In this document: positions 8,163-16,223 of the stretch, one piece after another
Numbering within the stretch: the first letter of the stretch is position 1
How the letters are laid out: the number at the start of each line of letters is the position of its first letter
Origin: Leptospirales bacterium
GTDB taxonomy: Bacteria; Spirochaetota; Leptospiria; Leptospirales; Leptonemataceae
DNA: 60,280 bases
Reading direction: 5' to 3'
NCBI GenBank assembly: GCA_019694655.1
Contig: JAIBBN010000016.1
Location: 1-60,280, forward strand
The notes under the pieces: generated by a model
What the model was told of the DNA's origin: nothing
The model's input: the letters and a program-made list of their open reading frames with translations, nothing else
Databases searched by the model: none
Translations under genes and position numbers: made by a program

Positions 8163-11100
8163 TCAAAGGATTTGAACGCAAACCAGCGACAGGTCATCCT
8201 CAAAACCGCGAGAACCGGACCAGCGCTCCAGCGCATTTTCAATGAAGCTTAAACTATCCCGCAGCGGCAGGGCCCCGGCATAGCCAAAGAGTTCGTAGAG
8301 TCGCTCTTCGCCAAAGGGTTCTCCTTCTGGACTGCGCGCTTCGCTGAAGCCATCGGTATAAAGGTAGTATCGTTCTCCGCTTTGTATGGTCGCCTCAATC
8401 GTCTGGCATTCAATGCGCGGCCGCCAGCCGAGCGCCGCGCCGCTGCCGCCAACAGGCAGGGCGGCCGAGGCGGCCGGCGCCAGCACGGCCAGCGGCGTAT
8501 GACCGGCGCGTGCAAAACGCAATTGATGACGGCCGAAGTCAAAGAAGCAGTAGGAAGCGGTAATGAAGCCATTGTCGCACTTTCCGTACATGCTGCGATT
8601 CAAACGTGACAGCAAGCGGGCCGGCTCTTCGGCGTATTCTAATTCGGCACTAAAGGAGACCTTGAGCATCGCCGCAATCATCGCGGCCGAGGCCCCGTGA
8701 CCGGAAATATCCGCCGAGAGTACGCCAAGACGCAGGTCATCCAGCTGGTGGAAGTCGTAGAAATCGCCGCCCACGGCATGCATCGGCCGATAAAAAATTC
8801 CAAGCTCGCCGCCGCGCACTCCAGGAGCGGAAGTCGGCAAAATCGAACTCTGAATTTTACGCGCCAAGCGCAGGTCTTCGGTCAGCGCCCGCAGTCGGCC
8901 GCGTTCCTCCGCCGCCTGCCGCAGAGCCAGGGCCGCGCCGAGACGCGCCAGCAGCTCTTTGTTCTGGAAAGGCTTGCTGAGATAGTCGTTGGCCCCAATG
9001 TCAAAGGCCTCCGGCGCTTCATCGCCGCCGCGCGCTGTAACGATCAGCACCGGCAGCTCAACCTGGGAGCGAAGCTCGCGTAGGCGGCGCAGTACGTCGT
9101 AGCCTGAAAGACCGGGCATCATTACGTCGAGGATGGCGGCATCCGGCGGCGTCGCACCGAGCAGCTGTTCGAGGGCCGATTGGCCATCGGACACAGCGCG
9201 CAAACGATAGCCCGCTGCGCTAAGTATGTTAGAAAGAATCTGGAGGTTGACCGGCTCATCATCGGCAATCAGGATCTCCGGGCCGCCGCTGCCAGCAGCA
9301 GCCATCAAACGAGTCGCCGAGGCCGCACTCGAAGCGGAAATGCCCGCTGCCGGAGGCGCGTCGCCTTCCGCAGCAAGCGGCTGGATGGCCTGTAAGCGAA
9401 ATTCAAATCGAGCGCCGCCGGCCGGACTGCTGTGCAACGAAATCTGAGAGTGGTGCAATTCAAGCAGCTGTCGCACAATCGCCAGGCCCAGACCGGCGCC
9501 TTGCCGCTGGCGCGCCCCGCCCGAAGTCTGATAGAAGGGTTCGAAGATGCGCGCCGCCTCTCCCGGCTCGATGCCCGGACCGCTGTCCTCAACTGCGACA
9601 AGAACCTGTTCGTCCTGTCGTTGCGCTGTCAGCCGTACGCCGCCGGTCGTCGTGAACTTGATCGAGTTGCCAATCAGGTTGTTCAGCACCTGCTGCAGTC
9701 GATCCTCGTCGGCCAGAACGTGCGGCAGGTTTGCTTCCAGTCGCGTTTCCAGGTATAGCCCGGAATCGCGCGCCAGCGGACCCAAAAGATCGACCGTCGA
9801 CTGAAGCGCCGAGGCGAGGTTCACCGAACGGAGTTCAAGCTCCAGACGACCGTCGCGCAAGCGCGACATGTCCAGGATGTCATTGATCAAACTGCCAAGC
9901 CGTCGGGCGCTGGAAGAAATCAATCGCAGATTGTCCTGCACTCTAGGCGTCAGCGGACCGGCCGCGCCTTCGATCAGAGAATCAGCAATGCCGGTGATGC
10001 CATGCAAGGGCGTGCGCAGCTCGTGCGATGTATTGGCCAGAAACTCATCCTTCAATCGATCCAGAGCCAGCAAGGCCGTATTCTTCTGGTCCAGCTCCTG
10101 GTTGAGATGATCCATTTCCCGCTGCACGCGGTGCAGCCGCAGTACCTGCAGCAAAGTCAGGTAGCCAATGAGCGCAAAGAAGCCGTACTGAAACAGCGGA
10201 TTGATACTGAACCATTTGAAAAGCGCGTTGACGATATCCCAGAGCGCCGTCGCCAGAAAGACGGCCATGGCAATGGCGATACGCGCGGCATCGACGCGAC
10301 GCTGCAACGTGGCCCGAAGCAGGTAGTATGGAACGTAGAGCGCAACCCACGGCAGCTGAAAGACCAGAAAGATCTGCACAACCATCGCCAGTGCATTGTG
10401 CGGAACAAGCAAGGCCGCAACAGCCAGCGGCGCCATGGCAAGGTAGTAGGCCAGGATCGAACGCTGCGAAGATTCGCTGCCGTACATGTAGCAGCTGAGG
10501 AAGCTCATCAACAGCGGGCCAGTCAGGCTCAGGCTTACAATTTCAATGCGCGTCAACCAGCCGGCTTCCGGCGTCAGCTGATAGGCGAAGTAGGATCTGG
10601 AGGCCAGATAGATAAAGATCGATATGCCGCTGAGGCCAAAGAACAACAGATATCGTTCACGGCGTCGGCCCAGAAAGAGCGCGATGTGGTAGATACCGAA
10701 AGCGAAGTAAACGAAGGCCCCGCCCAGCCAGATGTCTTCCGAGCGCAGAAATTGAACGGCCGCTGGTTCAGCCAGCACATAGCCGCTGCCATAAAAAAAT
10801 CCAGGAGTGCCGCCGCTGGCCCACGACACTCGCGGCGCCTCTGCGGCAAATTCGAAACGCAGAATGTTTTCGCCAATCCGAAAGGCATCGCGCGGCGGCG
10901 ACACCACAGCGCCCATCTGCGTGCGGTGCCGTTCAATGGATTTGCCCGCGGCATCCAGATCAAACTCATCGCGCACCAGCCGGCCATTGATGTAAAAGCG
11001 CCAGTTATCGCCAATGCCCGGCAAGAAGAGCGATGGAGACTCAATACTCTGCAGCTGTTCGGCGCTCAGCATGGCGCGCGTGCAAAGCGTATAGTAGTAG

Positions 11101-11360
11101 ATTTCGTCGCCCGGTTCTTTGTGAAAAACGGACCAGAGATTGATGGGCGGCGCCTGCACCAGCAGCCAGCGACCGTCCTCGCCAGGCCGCGGGCAGACTG
11201 ACTTCTCAGCAAATAAGCCCTCGGCGGCGCTCCAGGGAAGCGTGCTGAAATTGAGCAATTCCGAACCTGTGGACCGGCCACAGGCGGAAAGGGAGACCAA
11301 AAGGGGCGCAAGCAGCGCCGCCGCGCGCCAGAACTTGCCTGCTGCCAGGATCTTGCGCAT
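8163..11360 (-). CDS. Hybrid sensor: 7TM receptor, histidine kinase, receiver and SpoIIE phosphatase
   Basis: This 1065-residue protein combines a whole signalling chain. It has a lipoprotein signal (LLVSLSAC), a periplasmic 7TMR-DISM sensing domain (about 40-200), seven membrane helices (about 205-410), HisKA with NTSHELRTPLHG (about 440-505), a GHKL ATPase with EDSGPGI and GAGLGLAIV, a receiver domain with phospho-acceptor ILDVMMPG (about 690-810), and a C-terminal PP2C/SpoIIE serine phosphatase from about 832. The phosphatase keeps its metal aspartates in GGDFYD, SADISGHG, YTDG and EDD. Phosphorylation of the receiver probably switches the phosphatase. The ATG at 11360 is chosen over a TTG at 11372. 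No STAS-domain substrate is encoded nearby. Confidence 0.9.
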   Translation of the reverse strand: MRKILAAGKFWRAAALLAPLLVSLSACGRSTGSELLNFSTLPWSAAEGLFAEKSVCPRPGEDGRWLLVQAPPINLWSVFHKEPGDEIYYYTLCTRAMLSAEQLQSIESPSLFLPGIGDNWRFYINGRLVRDEFDLDAAGKSIERHRTQMGAVVSPPRDAFRIGENILRFEFAAEAPRVSWASGGTPGFFYGSGYVLAEPAAVQFLRSEDIWLGGAFVYFAFGIYHIALFLGRRRERYLLFFGLSGISIFIYLASRSYFAYQLTPEAGWLTRIEIVSLSLTGPLLMSFLSCYMYGSESSQRSILAYYLAMAPLAVAALLVPHNALAMVVQIFLVFQLPWVALYVPYYLLRATLQRRVDAARIAIAMAVFLATALWDIVNALFKWFSINPLFQYGFFALIGYLTLLQVLRLHRVQREMDHLNQELDQKNTALLALDRLKDEFLANTSHELRTPLHGITGIADSLIEGAAGPLTPRVQDNLRLISSSARRLGSLINDILDMSRLRDGRLELELRSVNLASALQSTVDLLGPLARDSGLYLETRLEANLPHVLADEDRLQQVLNNLIGNSIKFTTTGGVRLTAQRQDEQVLVAVEDSGPGIEPGEAARIFEPFYQTSGGARQRQGAGLGLAIVRQLLELHHSQISLHSSPAGGARFEFRLQAIQPLAAEGDAPPAAGISASSAASATRLMAAAGSGGPEILIADDEPVNLQILSNILSAAGYRLRAVSDGQSALEQLLGATPPDAAILDVMMPGLSGYDVLRRLRELRSQVELPVLIVTARGGDEAPEAFDIGANDYLSKPFQNKELLARLGAALALRQAAEERGRLRALTEDLRLARKIQSSILPTSAPGVRGGELGIFYRPMHAVGGDFYDFHQLDDLRLGVLSADISGHGASAAMIAAMLKVSFSAELEYAEEPARLLSRLNRSMYGKCDNGFITASYCFFDFGRHQLRFARAGHTPLAVLAPAASAALPVGGSGAALGWRPRIECQTIEATIQSGERYYLYTDGFSEARSPEGEPFGEERLYELFGYAGALPLRDSLSFIENALERWSGSRGFEDDLSLVCVQIL

Positions 11361-11504
11361 AGAACAAAGCAAATCGTAGCCGTGGCGTCGAGGGTCACGC
11401 GAAATTCGTCAACGGCTAAGCTCCTATACGACGCAGATATGCAAAAGACGGCGCCGAAAAATGGTTGCTTGCTGGGCGCGAATTCGGCCAAAAAGGGCGC
11501 TCTT

Positions 11505-12902
11505 ATGAAGCGTAGAATCAAACCAATCTTTGTCAGCACTCTGGCGCTGCTCGCTTCGGGGGCCCTCTACGGCGAAACGGAGGGCCATGGCCATCATGGC
11601 GCAGAGTTGCCTTACTGGTCGGTTACGCCTTTCGTTCTGATCTTGCTGGCCATTGCTGTGCTGCCAATCGCCTCGCGAACCACCGCCCACTGGTGGGAAT
11701 CCAATCGGAACAAGCTGATTCTGGCGCTAAGCCTGGGCGCAGTGGCCTTTGCCGTTCTCATTGCCTACGGCTACTGGCATAACATTTACCACACTCTGGT
11801 CTTCGAGTACGTTCCGTTTATCATTTTGCTGGGATCTCTCTATTACATCTCCGGCGGCATCGTACTGCGCGGCGATATTGAGGCCACTCCGGTCAACAAC
11901 TTGCTCTTTTTGATCATCGGGGCGGCTCTTGCCTCGTTCATTGGAACAACTGGCGCTTCGATGCTGCTCATTCGGCCGCTGCTCAAGACCAACAGCGAAC
12001 GCAAACACGTGGTGCACACGGTTGTCTTCTTCATCTTTCTTGTTTCCAATATTGGCGGGTCGCTGACGCCGCTGGGCGATCCGCCGCTCTTTCTTGGCTA
12101 CTTGCGCGGAGTGCCCTTCACCTGGACCTTCAGCTTGTTTCCGGATATGCTGGCGGCGGCGGCAATTTTGCTGACCGTCTATTTCATCTGGGATGTGCTG
12201 GCCCATCGTCAGGAAACCAAGCGCGACATCAAACGCGACGAAACGCAAATCAAGCCGATCTCGCTGGCGGGCCAGGTCAATTTCATCTGGCTGCTGGGCG
12301 TAGTTCTGGCGGTCGCCTTCTTGAATCAAAATTTCATCCCGGCAATCAAGGATATTCCCGCCCTTGGATTCCTGCGCGAATTGACGCTGATCAGCATGGT
12401 GGTACTTTCACGCTTTACCACGCACAAAAAGCTGCGCGAGGAAAACAAATTCACGCTGCATCCCATTGAGGAAGTGGCCTTTCTGTTTATCGGAATCTTC
12501 ATCTGCATGATCCCGGCGCTGGTATTGCTGGAAAGCCACGGCAAGGAACTGGGCATCACGGAACCGTGGCAGTTTTTCTGGGCGACGGGCGCCTTCAGCT
12601 CGGTCCTGGACAATGCGCCCACCTATCTGACCTTTCTCAGTCTGGCCCAGGGTTATACCGGCCTTGGCAGCGTGCAGGAGATCCTTGCCAATCCACAAGC
12701 TGAGGCTCTGCTGAAAGCGATTTCGGTGGGCGCAGTCTTCATGGGCGCCAACACTTACATTGGCAACGCGCCCAATTTTATGGTAAAGTCGGTGGCTGAA
12801 GAGGCCAAGGTCAAAATGCCAAGTTTTGCAGGCTATTTACTGTACTCGGGCGGCATCCTGATTCCAACCTTTCTACTGCTGACCTTTCTATTTTTCATTT
12901 GA
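11505..12902 (+). CDS. nhaD: NhaD-type sodium/proton antiporter (citrate-transporter superfamily)
   Basis: A 465-residue inner membrane transporter of the ArsB/NhaD (ion transporter) superfamily with about 12 membrane helices. Useful motifs are GTTGASMLL, NIGGSLTPLGDPPLF and the C-terminal SSVLDNAPTYLTF and GANTYIGNAPN repeats, which are the inverted re-entrant regions of this superfamily. The GDPPLF/DNAPTYL pattern fits NhaD-like sodium:proton antiporters; transport of another ion or an organic acid cannot be excluded. A cleavable signal-like first helix and a short histidine-rich loop (GHGHHG) follow the ATG at 11505, which has AAGGG upstream. A DUF486 gene follows after 30 bp and is probably co-transcribed. 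Confidence 0.85.
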   Translation: MKRRIKPIFVSTLALLASGALYGETEGHGHHGAELPYWSVTPFVLILLAIAVLPIASRTTAHWWESNRNKLILALSLGAVAFAVLIAYGYWHNIYHTLVFEYVPFIILLGSLYYISGGIVLRGDIEATPVNNLLFLIIGAALASFIGTTGASMLLIRPLLKTNSERKHVVHTVVFFIFLVSNIGGSLTPLGDPPLFLGYLRGVPFTWTFSLFPDMLAAAAILLTVYFIWDVLAHRQETKRDIKRDETQIKPISLAGQVNFIWLLGVVLAVAFLNQNFIPAIKDIPALGFLRELTLISMVVLSRFTTHKKLREENKFTLHPIEEVAFLFIGIFICMIPALVLLESHGKELGITEPWQFFWATGAFSSVLDNAPTYLTFLSLAQGYTGLGSVQEILANPQAEALLKAISVGAVFMGANTYIGNAPNFMVKSVAEEAKVKMPSFAGYLLYSGGILIPTFLLLTFLFFI

Positions 12903-12911
12903 GTTTGCAGG

Positions 12912-12930
12912 GCCGCCCGGCGAGGGCGGC
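12912..12930 (+). promoter_or_regulatory. Intergenic hairpin covering the ribosome site of the DUF486 gene
   Basis: GCCGCCC-GGCGA-GGGCGGC is a perfect 7-bp stem with a 5-nt loop. Its right arm contains GAGGG/GGGCGG, the only Shine-Dalgarno-like sequence before the ATG at 12933. It could lower translation of the downstream gene unless ribosomes arrive from the antiporter gene. There is no T tract, so it is not a classical terminator. Confidence 0.5.
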
Positions 12931-12932
12931 TG

Positions 12933-13262
12933 ATGCTGACCATAGTCCTTCTGGTTCTATCAAATATCTTCATGACCTTTGCCTGGTACGGGCACCTGCG
13001 CTACCGTGACAGTCCGCTCTGGCTGGCGGTGCTGGGAAGCTGGGGATTGGCCTTTTTCGAATACTGCCTGCAGGTTCCGGCAAACCGCTTCGGCTATGAA
13101 CGCTTCAGCGCGGTACAATTGAAGACAATCCAGGAATTGATCAGCCTGTCTGTTTTTGCAGTGTTCTCGATTTTATATCTGGGCGAAGGATTACACTGGA
13201 ACCATGGCGTGGCCTTCCTGTTACTGCTTGGAGCGACCTGGTTCATGTTTGTTCCAACCTGA
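12933..13262 (+). CDS. DUF486 (DMT-superfamily) small membrane protein
   Basis: A 109-residue integral membrane protein with four predicted helices. The sequence pattern (LSNIFMTFAWYGHL, FFEYCLQVPANRFGY, GATWFMFVP) matches the DUF486/PF04342 family, a short relative of drug/metabolite transporters of unknown substrate. It lies 30 bp after the antiporter gene, with a hairpin between them, and converges with a hydrolase gene. Confidence 0.88.
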   Translation: MLTIVLLVLSNIFMTFAWYGHLRYRDSPLWLAVLGSWGLAFFEYCLQVPANRFGYERFSAVQLKTIQELISLSVFAVFSILYLGEGLHWNHGVAFLLLLGATWFMFVPT

Positions 13263-13295
13263 AGTGAAGTCTTGCTTGCAAACAGTCCTTGCTGT

Positions 13296-14162
13296 TCAGT
13301 GCGCCAGCGCAAGTATCTGCCGCACCACCAGCTCGCGATCTTCCCAGAGCACAAAATGGGTTGCCTCGGCCGGACGTACCAGATGCAGTTGTTGAGCCGG
13401 AAGCATGCGCGCCGCAAAATCGGCGTTGGCCGGAGGAACCAGATCGTCGGCGCCGCCCTGAATGACCGTCACCGGGACCTGCAGGCGCGGCCAGAGCGGC
13501 AGCATCTTTTGCAGCTCCTCTTTGAGCGGCCAAATTTCATCGTTGCTTACCACCCAATCTCCCGGCAGCACAAGGCGCAGCGGAGGATAGCGAGCGGCAA
13601 TGTTGAACCAGCGCCGTTCCTCCTGATCGGGGTCGATGGAACCAGCTACCAGCACAAGCGCCCGCACCAGCTGCGGATGATCCATTGCAAGGCGCACCGC
13701 TACCGGACCGCCAAAGGAGTGGCCAAGCACAATGCTGCGGCCAGCCGACACCCATCGTTGCAGAATTGGAGCAATGGCCGCCGCCTGGCGCTGCAACGAT
13801 GGTTCAGCATGACCTGGCGTGGATTCGCCAAATCCTGGCCGATCGATTGCTATCAGATGAAAACGCTCCAGCAGGCGGCGGTCTTTCAAATAGTCCAGGT
13901 AGCCGCTCCAGCTACCCGGCGAACCATGCAAAAAAACCAGCGGCGGAAGGTCCTGACGTCCGGCGGAAACATAGTGAAGCTCCAGGCCATCGCTCAGGCT
14001 GGACAGAAACTGCGGCTCGACCTCCGGGGCCAGAGCGGCGCGGGCATCGCCTCGACTGAGGGAGAAGGAACAGCCCGCGAACAGGATGGCCGCGCCAAGC
14101 GTCAGCAGTCCGGCAAGCCGCCTGTTTTTGGCCAGATGAATCATTCCGATGAAATTAGGCAT
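13296..14162 (-). CDS. Alpha/beta-hydrolase, probable lipoprotein
   Basis: A hydrolase of up to 288 residues with a lipoprotein signal (TLGAAILFAGC, acylated Cys) and a complete alpha/beta fold. The oxyanion segment is LVFLHGSPGSWSGY, the nucleophile elbow is LGHSFGG (Ser nucleophile), an acid is likely in QGGADDLVP, and the catalytic His is in EATHFVLWED. It should sit in the periplasm, anchored to a membrane. The start may be the ATG at 14162 or the one at 14144; neither has a good ribosome site, and the longer frame further upstream is not needed. The substrate is unknown. It is divergent from a 7TM-phosphatase gene. Confidence 0.82.
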   Translation of the reverse strand: MPNFIGMIHLAKNRRLAGLLTLGAAILFAGCSFSLSRGDARAALAPEVEPQFLSSLSDGLELHYVSAGRQDLPPLVFLHGSPGSWSGYLDYLKDRRLLERFHLIAIDRPGFGESTPGHAEPSLQRQAAAIAPILQRWVSAGRSIVLGHSFGGPVAVRLAMDHPQLVRALVLVAGSIDPDQEERRWFNIAARYPPLRLVLPGDWVVSNDEIWPLKEELQKMLPLWPRLQVPVTVIQGGADDLVPPANADFAARMLPAQQLHLVRPAEATHFVLWEDRELVVRQILALAH

Positions 14163-14246
14163 GGAGCAGGCGGCCAGCCATCGAATTTTACAATTTGATA
14201 CGTCATGACAAGCTCTGCTATTGTATTTCTTCGTCCCAATGTTTGT

Positions 14247-16223
14247 ATGCGCACTCATGCTGCCAGATCGCTGCTGGCGCTGGCAATCCTGAGCTCCAGC
14301 GCCTGCCGGGCGACCGACAGAGAAGCGAGCGGCGATGCAAGCCTGCAGGCAGCGTCAGCGCTCACGGTTTTCTACTGCGAACCCGCAGGCCATTCTTCAG
14401 AGGTGGAGCGCGTACTTCGACTTCCTCCATCAGTCTGGCAGCCAGCCGACGGTCAGCTCCGCCGTAGCAGCATACATTGTCAGATCCTCTGGCTGAAGAT
14501 GCCAGTTGCGCCAGTAGAAGCAGCAGATCGTCAGCTGAGCTGGCGCGCACTGGACTACTGGCCGGACCACATCGATTTCTATCTCTTTGATGAAATGGGT
14601 CAGGCGCTCTATGCCAGTCTGCCGGCCGGCGATGCTGCGGCTCCGTCGCCTGCCGGTCGCTGGCATCCGGCGGCGGCGCTGGAATGGGAGCAGCCCGCCG
14701 GCCAGGGACGCCTGGCGCTGGTGCGCGTCGAAAATCCAGTCTGGCTGAGCTCGGCCTTTGCGCTGGAAAGCGCCAGGGAATTTCGGCGGCAAATCGGCCG
14801 CTACTGGATCCTGGCAGGGCTGCAGATCGGAATTCTGCTGATGTTAATAGTAGTCTATGGGAGTCTCTTTCTGGCGCTGCGCTACAGCATGATTCGCAGC
14901 TACTTGTTGTACCTGACGGCTTACTTCGTATACTTCAACCTTCAAAGCGGCTGGCCGGCGCTCGCTGCACCGCAGTTGCGCGATGTCCTGGCCAATCATC
15001 TTACAGCCCTGGCCATCTGTGCAACGTATGCAACAGCGCTAGGATTTGTACGACGATTTCTGGAACTCGACAAGCTCAATCCACGCGCCAGCCTGACCTT
15101 TCGCGTTGCCCAGTGGTCGATTGTGGCGCCCGCCCTGCTCACTGTATTTTACCGCCCTCTTTCCATCCAGTGGATCAACGTTCTGGCGCTGGCGATTGGA
15201 CCGCTGACATTGATCTACGCCTTGTCTAACTGGCGCAAAAATGAAAATGTGCGCTGGTTTGTATTGGCCTGGTCGCCGCCGCTACTGGCGGCGATGACCG
15301 AAAACCTGCGCAGCAACGGCGTCTTGCCGGCCAGCGCCTTTGCAACCAATGCTCTCTTGCAGCCGGCCCTATTGCTTGAATTTTGTATTTTCTCGTTGGT
15401 CATCGGGTCTCGACTGCGCAACATCGTCTCCAGCCGCGCGCGCACTGCTGAACGCCTGGTAATAATGGAAAAGGAGCTGAGTCTTGCGCGACGCATCCAC
15501 GGTCAGTTACTGGCGCCGTCAGTACATCAACTGCCCCAGGCGCGCGTGCAAATTCACTATCAGTCGCAGCGCGAACTGGGCGGGGACTATTATGATATCC
15601 TGCAACCGGAAGCCGGTTATCTGGGAGTCTTTGTGGCCGACGTTACCGGCCATGGTTTGCCTGCGGCGCTCGATGCCAGCAGCGTTCGCCTGGCTTTTCG
15701 AATGAACGCCCCCGGCAAGACCTCGCCGGCGCAAACCTTACTGGCCATCAATCGCGATCTGTGTCCAATGATCGACTATCGCTTTATCAGCGCCATCTAT
15801 GCGATCGTACGCCTCAGCGATGGCCTGACACGAATTGCTTCGGCCGGTCATCCTCCGGCGCTACATTTTCAGCGAAAGGAAGCGCAGCTGTCGCGCATCG
15901 ACGCCAGCACCACGATGATCGGTATTGAGGATGATCCGGCCTACTACGACCAGGAACTGCAACTGACGCCGGGCGATACGCTGACGCTGTACTCCGATGG
16001 AATTTTTGGCTCGCTGGAAGGAATGAGCGTCGACCAGGCGGAAGAACGGGTCCACACGCTGGTTCGACAGCTGGCCGCTGACCTGGATTTAATGCAATCG
16101 CAAGCCTTGAGCGTCGCTCTGGAGCAGCTGCACCAGCGACCGGCGGTCGACGACATTACAATTGCCGCCATACTTTACCGCGGAACGGCGGCCGGCGATG
16201 CCGGCTCTGGAGCAGCTGCATGA
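14247..16223 (+). CDS. 7TM receptor with SpoIIE/PP2C phosphatase domain (first of a tandem pair)
   Basis: A 658-residue membrane phosphatase. A lipoprotein-type signal (LLALAILSSSAC) leads to a periplasmic 7TMR-DISM-like domain (to about 190), seven membrane helices (about 200-400), a short coiled coil and a SpoIIE-type PP2C domain. Metal-binding aspartates are present in GGDYYD, ADVTGHGLPAALD, YSDG and VDDITI. Such enzymes dephosphorylate STAS-domain anti-anti-sigma factors in partner-switching systems. The ATG at 14247 is chosen because it begins the signal peptide. It overlaps the next, homologous gene by 4 bp (ATGA), so the two are translationally coupled. Confidence 0.88.
   Translation: MRTHAARSLLALAILSSSACRATDREASGDASLQAASALTVFYCEPAGHSSEVERVLRLPPSVWQPADGQLRRSSIHCQILWLKMPVAPVEAADRQLSWRALDYWPDHIDFYLFDEMGQALYASLPAGDAAAPSPAGRWHPAAALEWEQPAGQGRLALVRVENPVWLSSAFALESAREFRRQIGRYWILAGLQIGILLMLIVVYGSLFLALRYSMIRSYLLYLTAYFVYFNLQSGWPALAAPQLRDVLANHLTALAICATYATALGFVRRFLELDKLNPRASLTFRVAQWSIVAPALLTVFYRPLSIQWINVLALAIGPLTLIYALSNWRKNENVRWFVLAWSPPLLAAMTENLRSNGVLPASAFATNALLQPALLLEFCIFSLVIGSRLRNIVSSRARTAERLVIMEKELSLARRIHGQLLAPSVHQLPQARVQIHYQSQRELGGDYYDILQPEAGYLGVFVADVTGHGLPAALDASSVRLAFRMNAPGKTSPAQTLLAINRDLCPMIDYRFISAIYAIVRLSDGLTRIASAGHPPALHFQRKEAQLSRIDASTTMIGIEDDPAYYDQELQLTPGDTLTLYSDGIFGSLEGMSVDQAEERVHTLVRQLAADLDLMQSQALSVALEQLHQRPAVDDITIAAILYRGTAAGDAGSGAAA

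Noticed and set aside
10002-11201. A 399-codon open frame on the plus strand
   Set aside because: It is wholly antisense to the hybrid kinase gene, whose protein has clear domains. The translated product is rich in Gln, Arg and Ala without recognisable motifs, as expected of a shadow frame in GC-rich DNA.
13272-14198. A 308-codon plus-strand frame
   Set aside because: It is the antisense shadow of the lipoprotein hydrolase with intact catalytic motifs.
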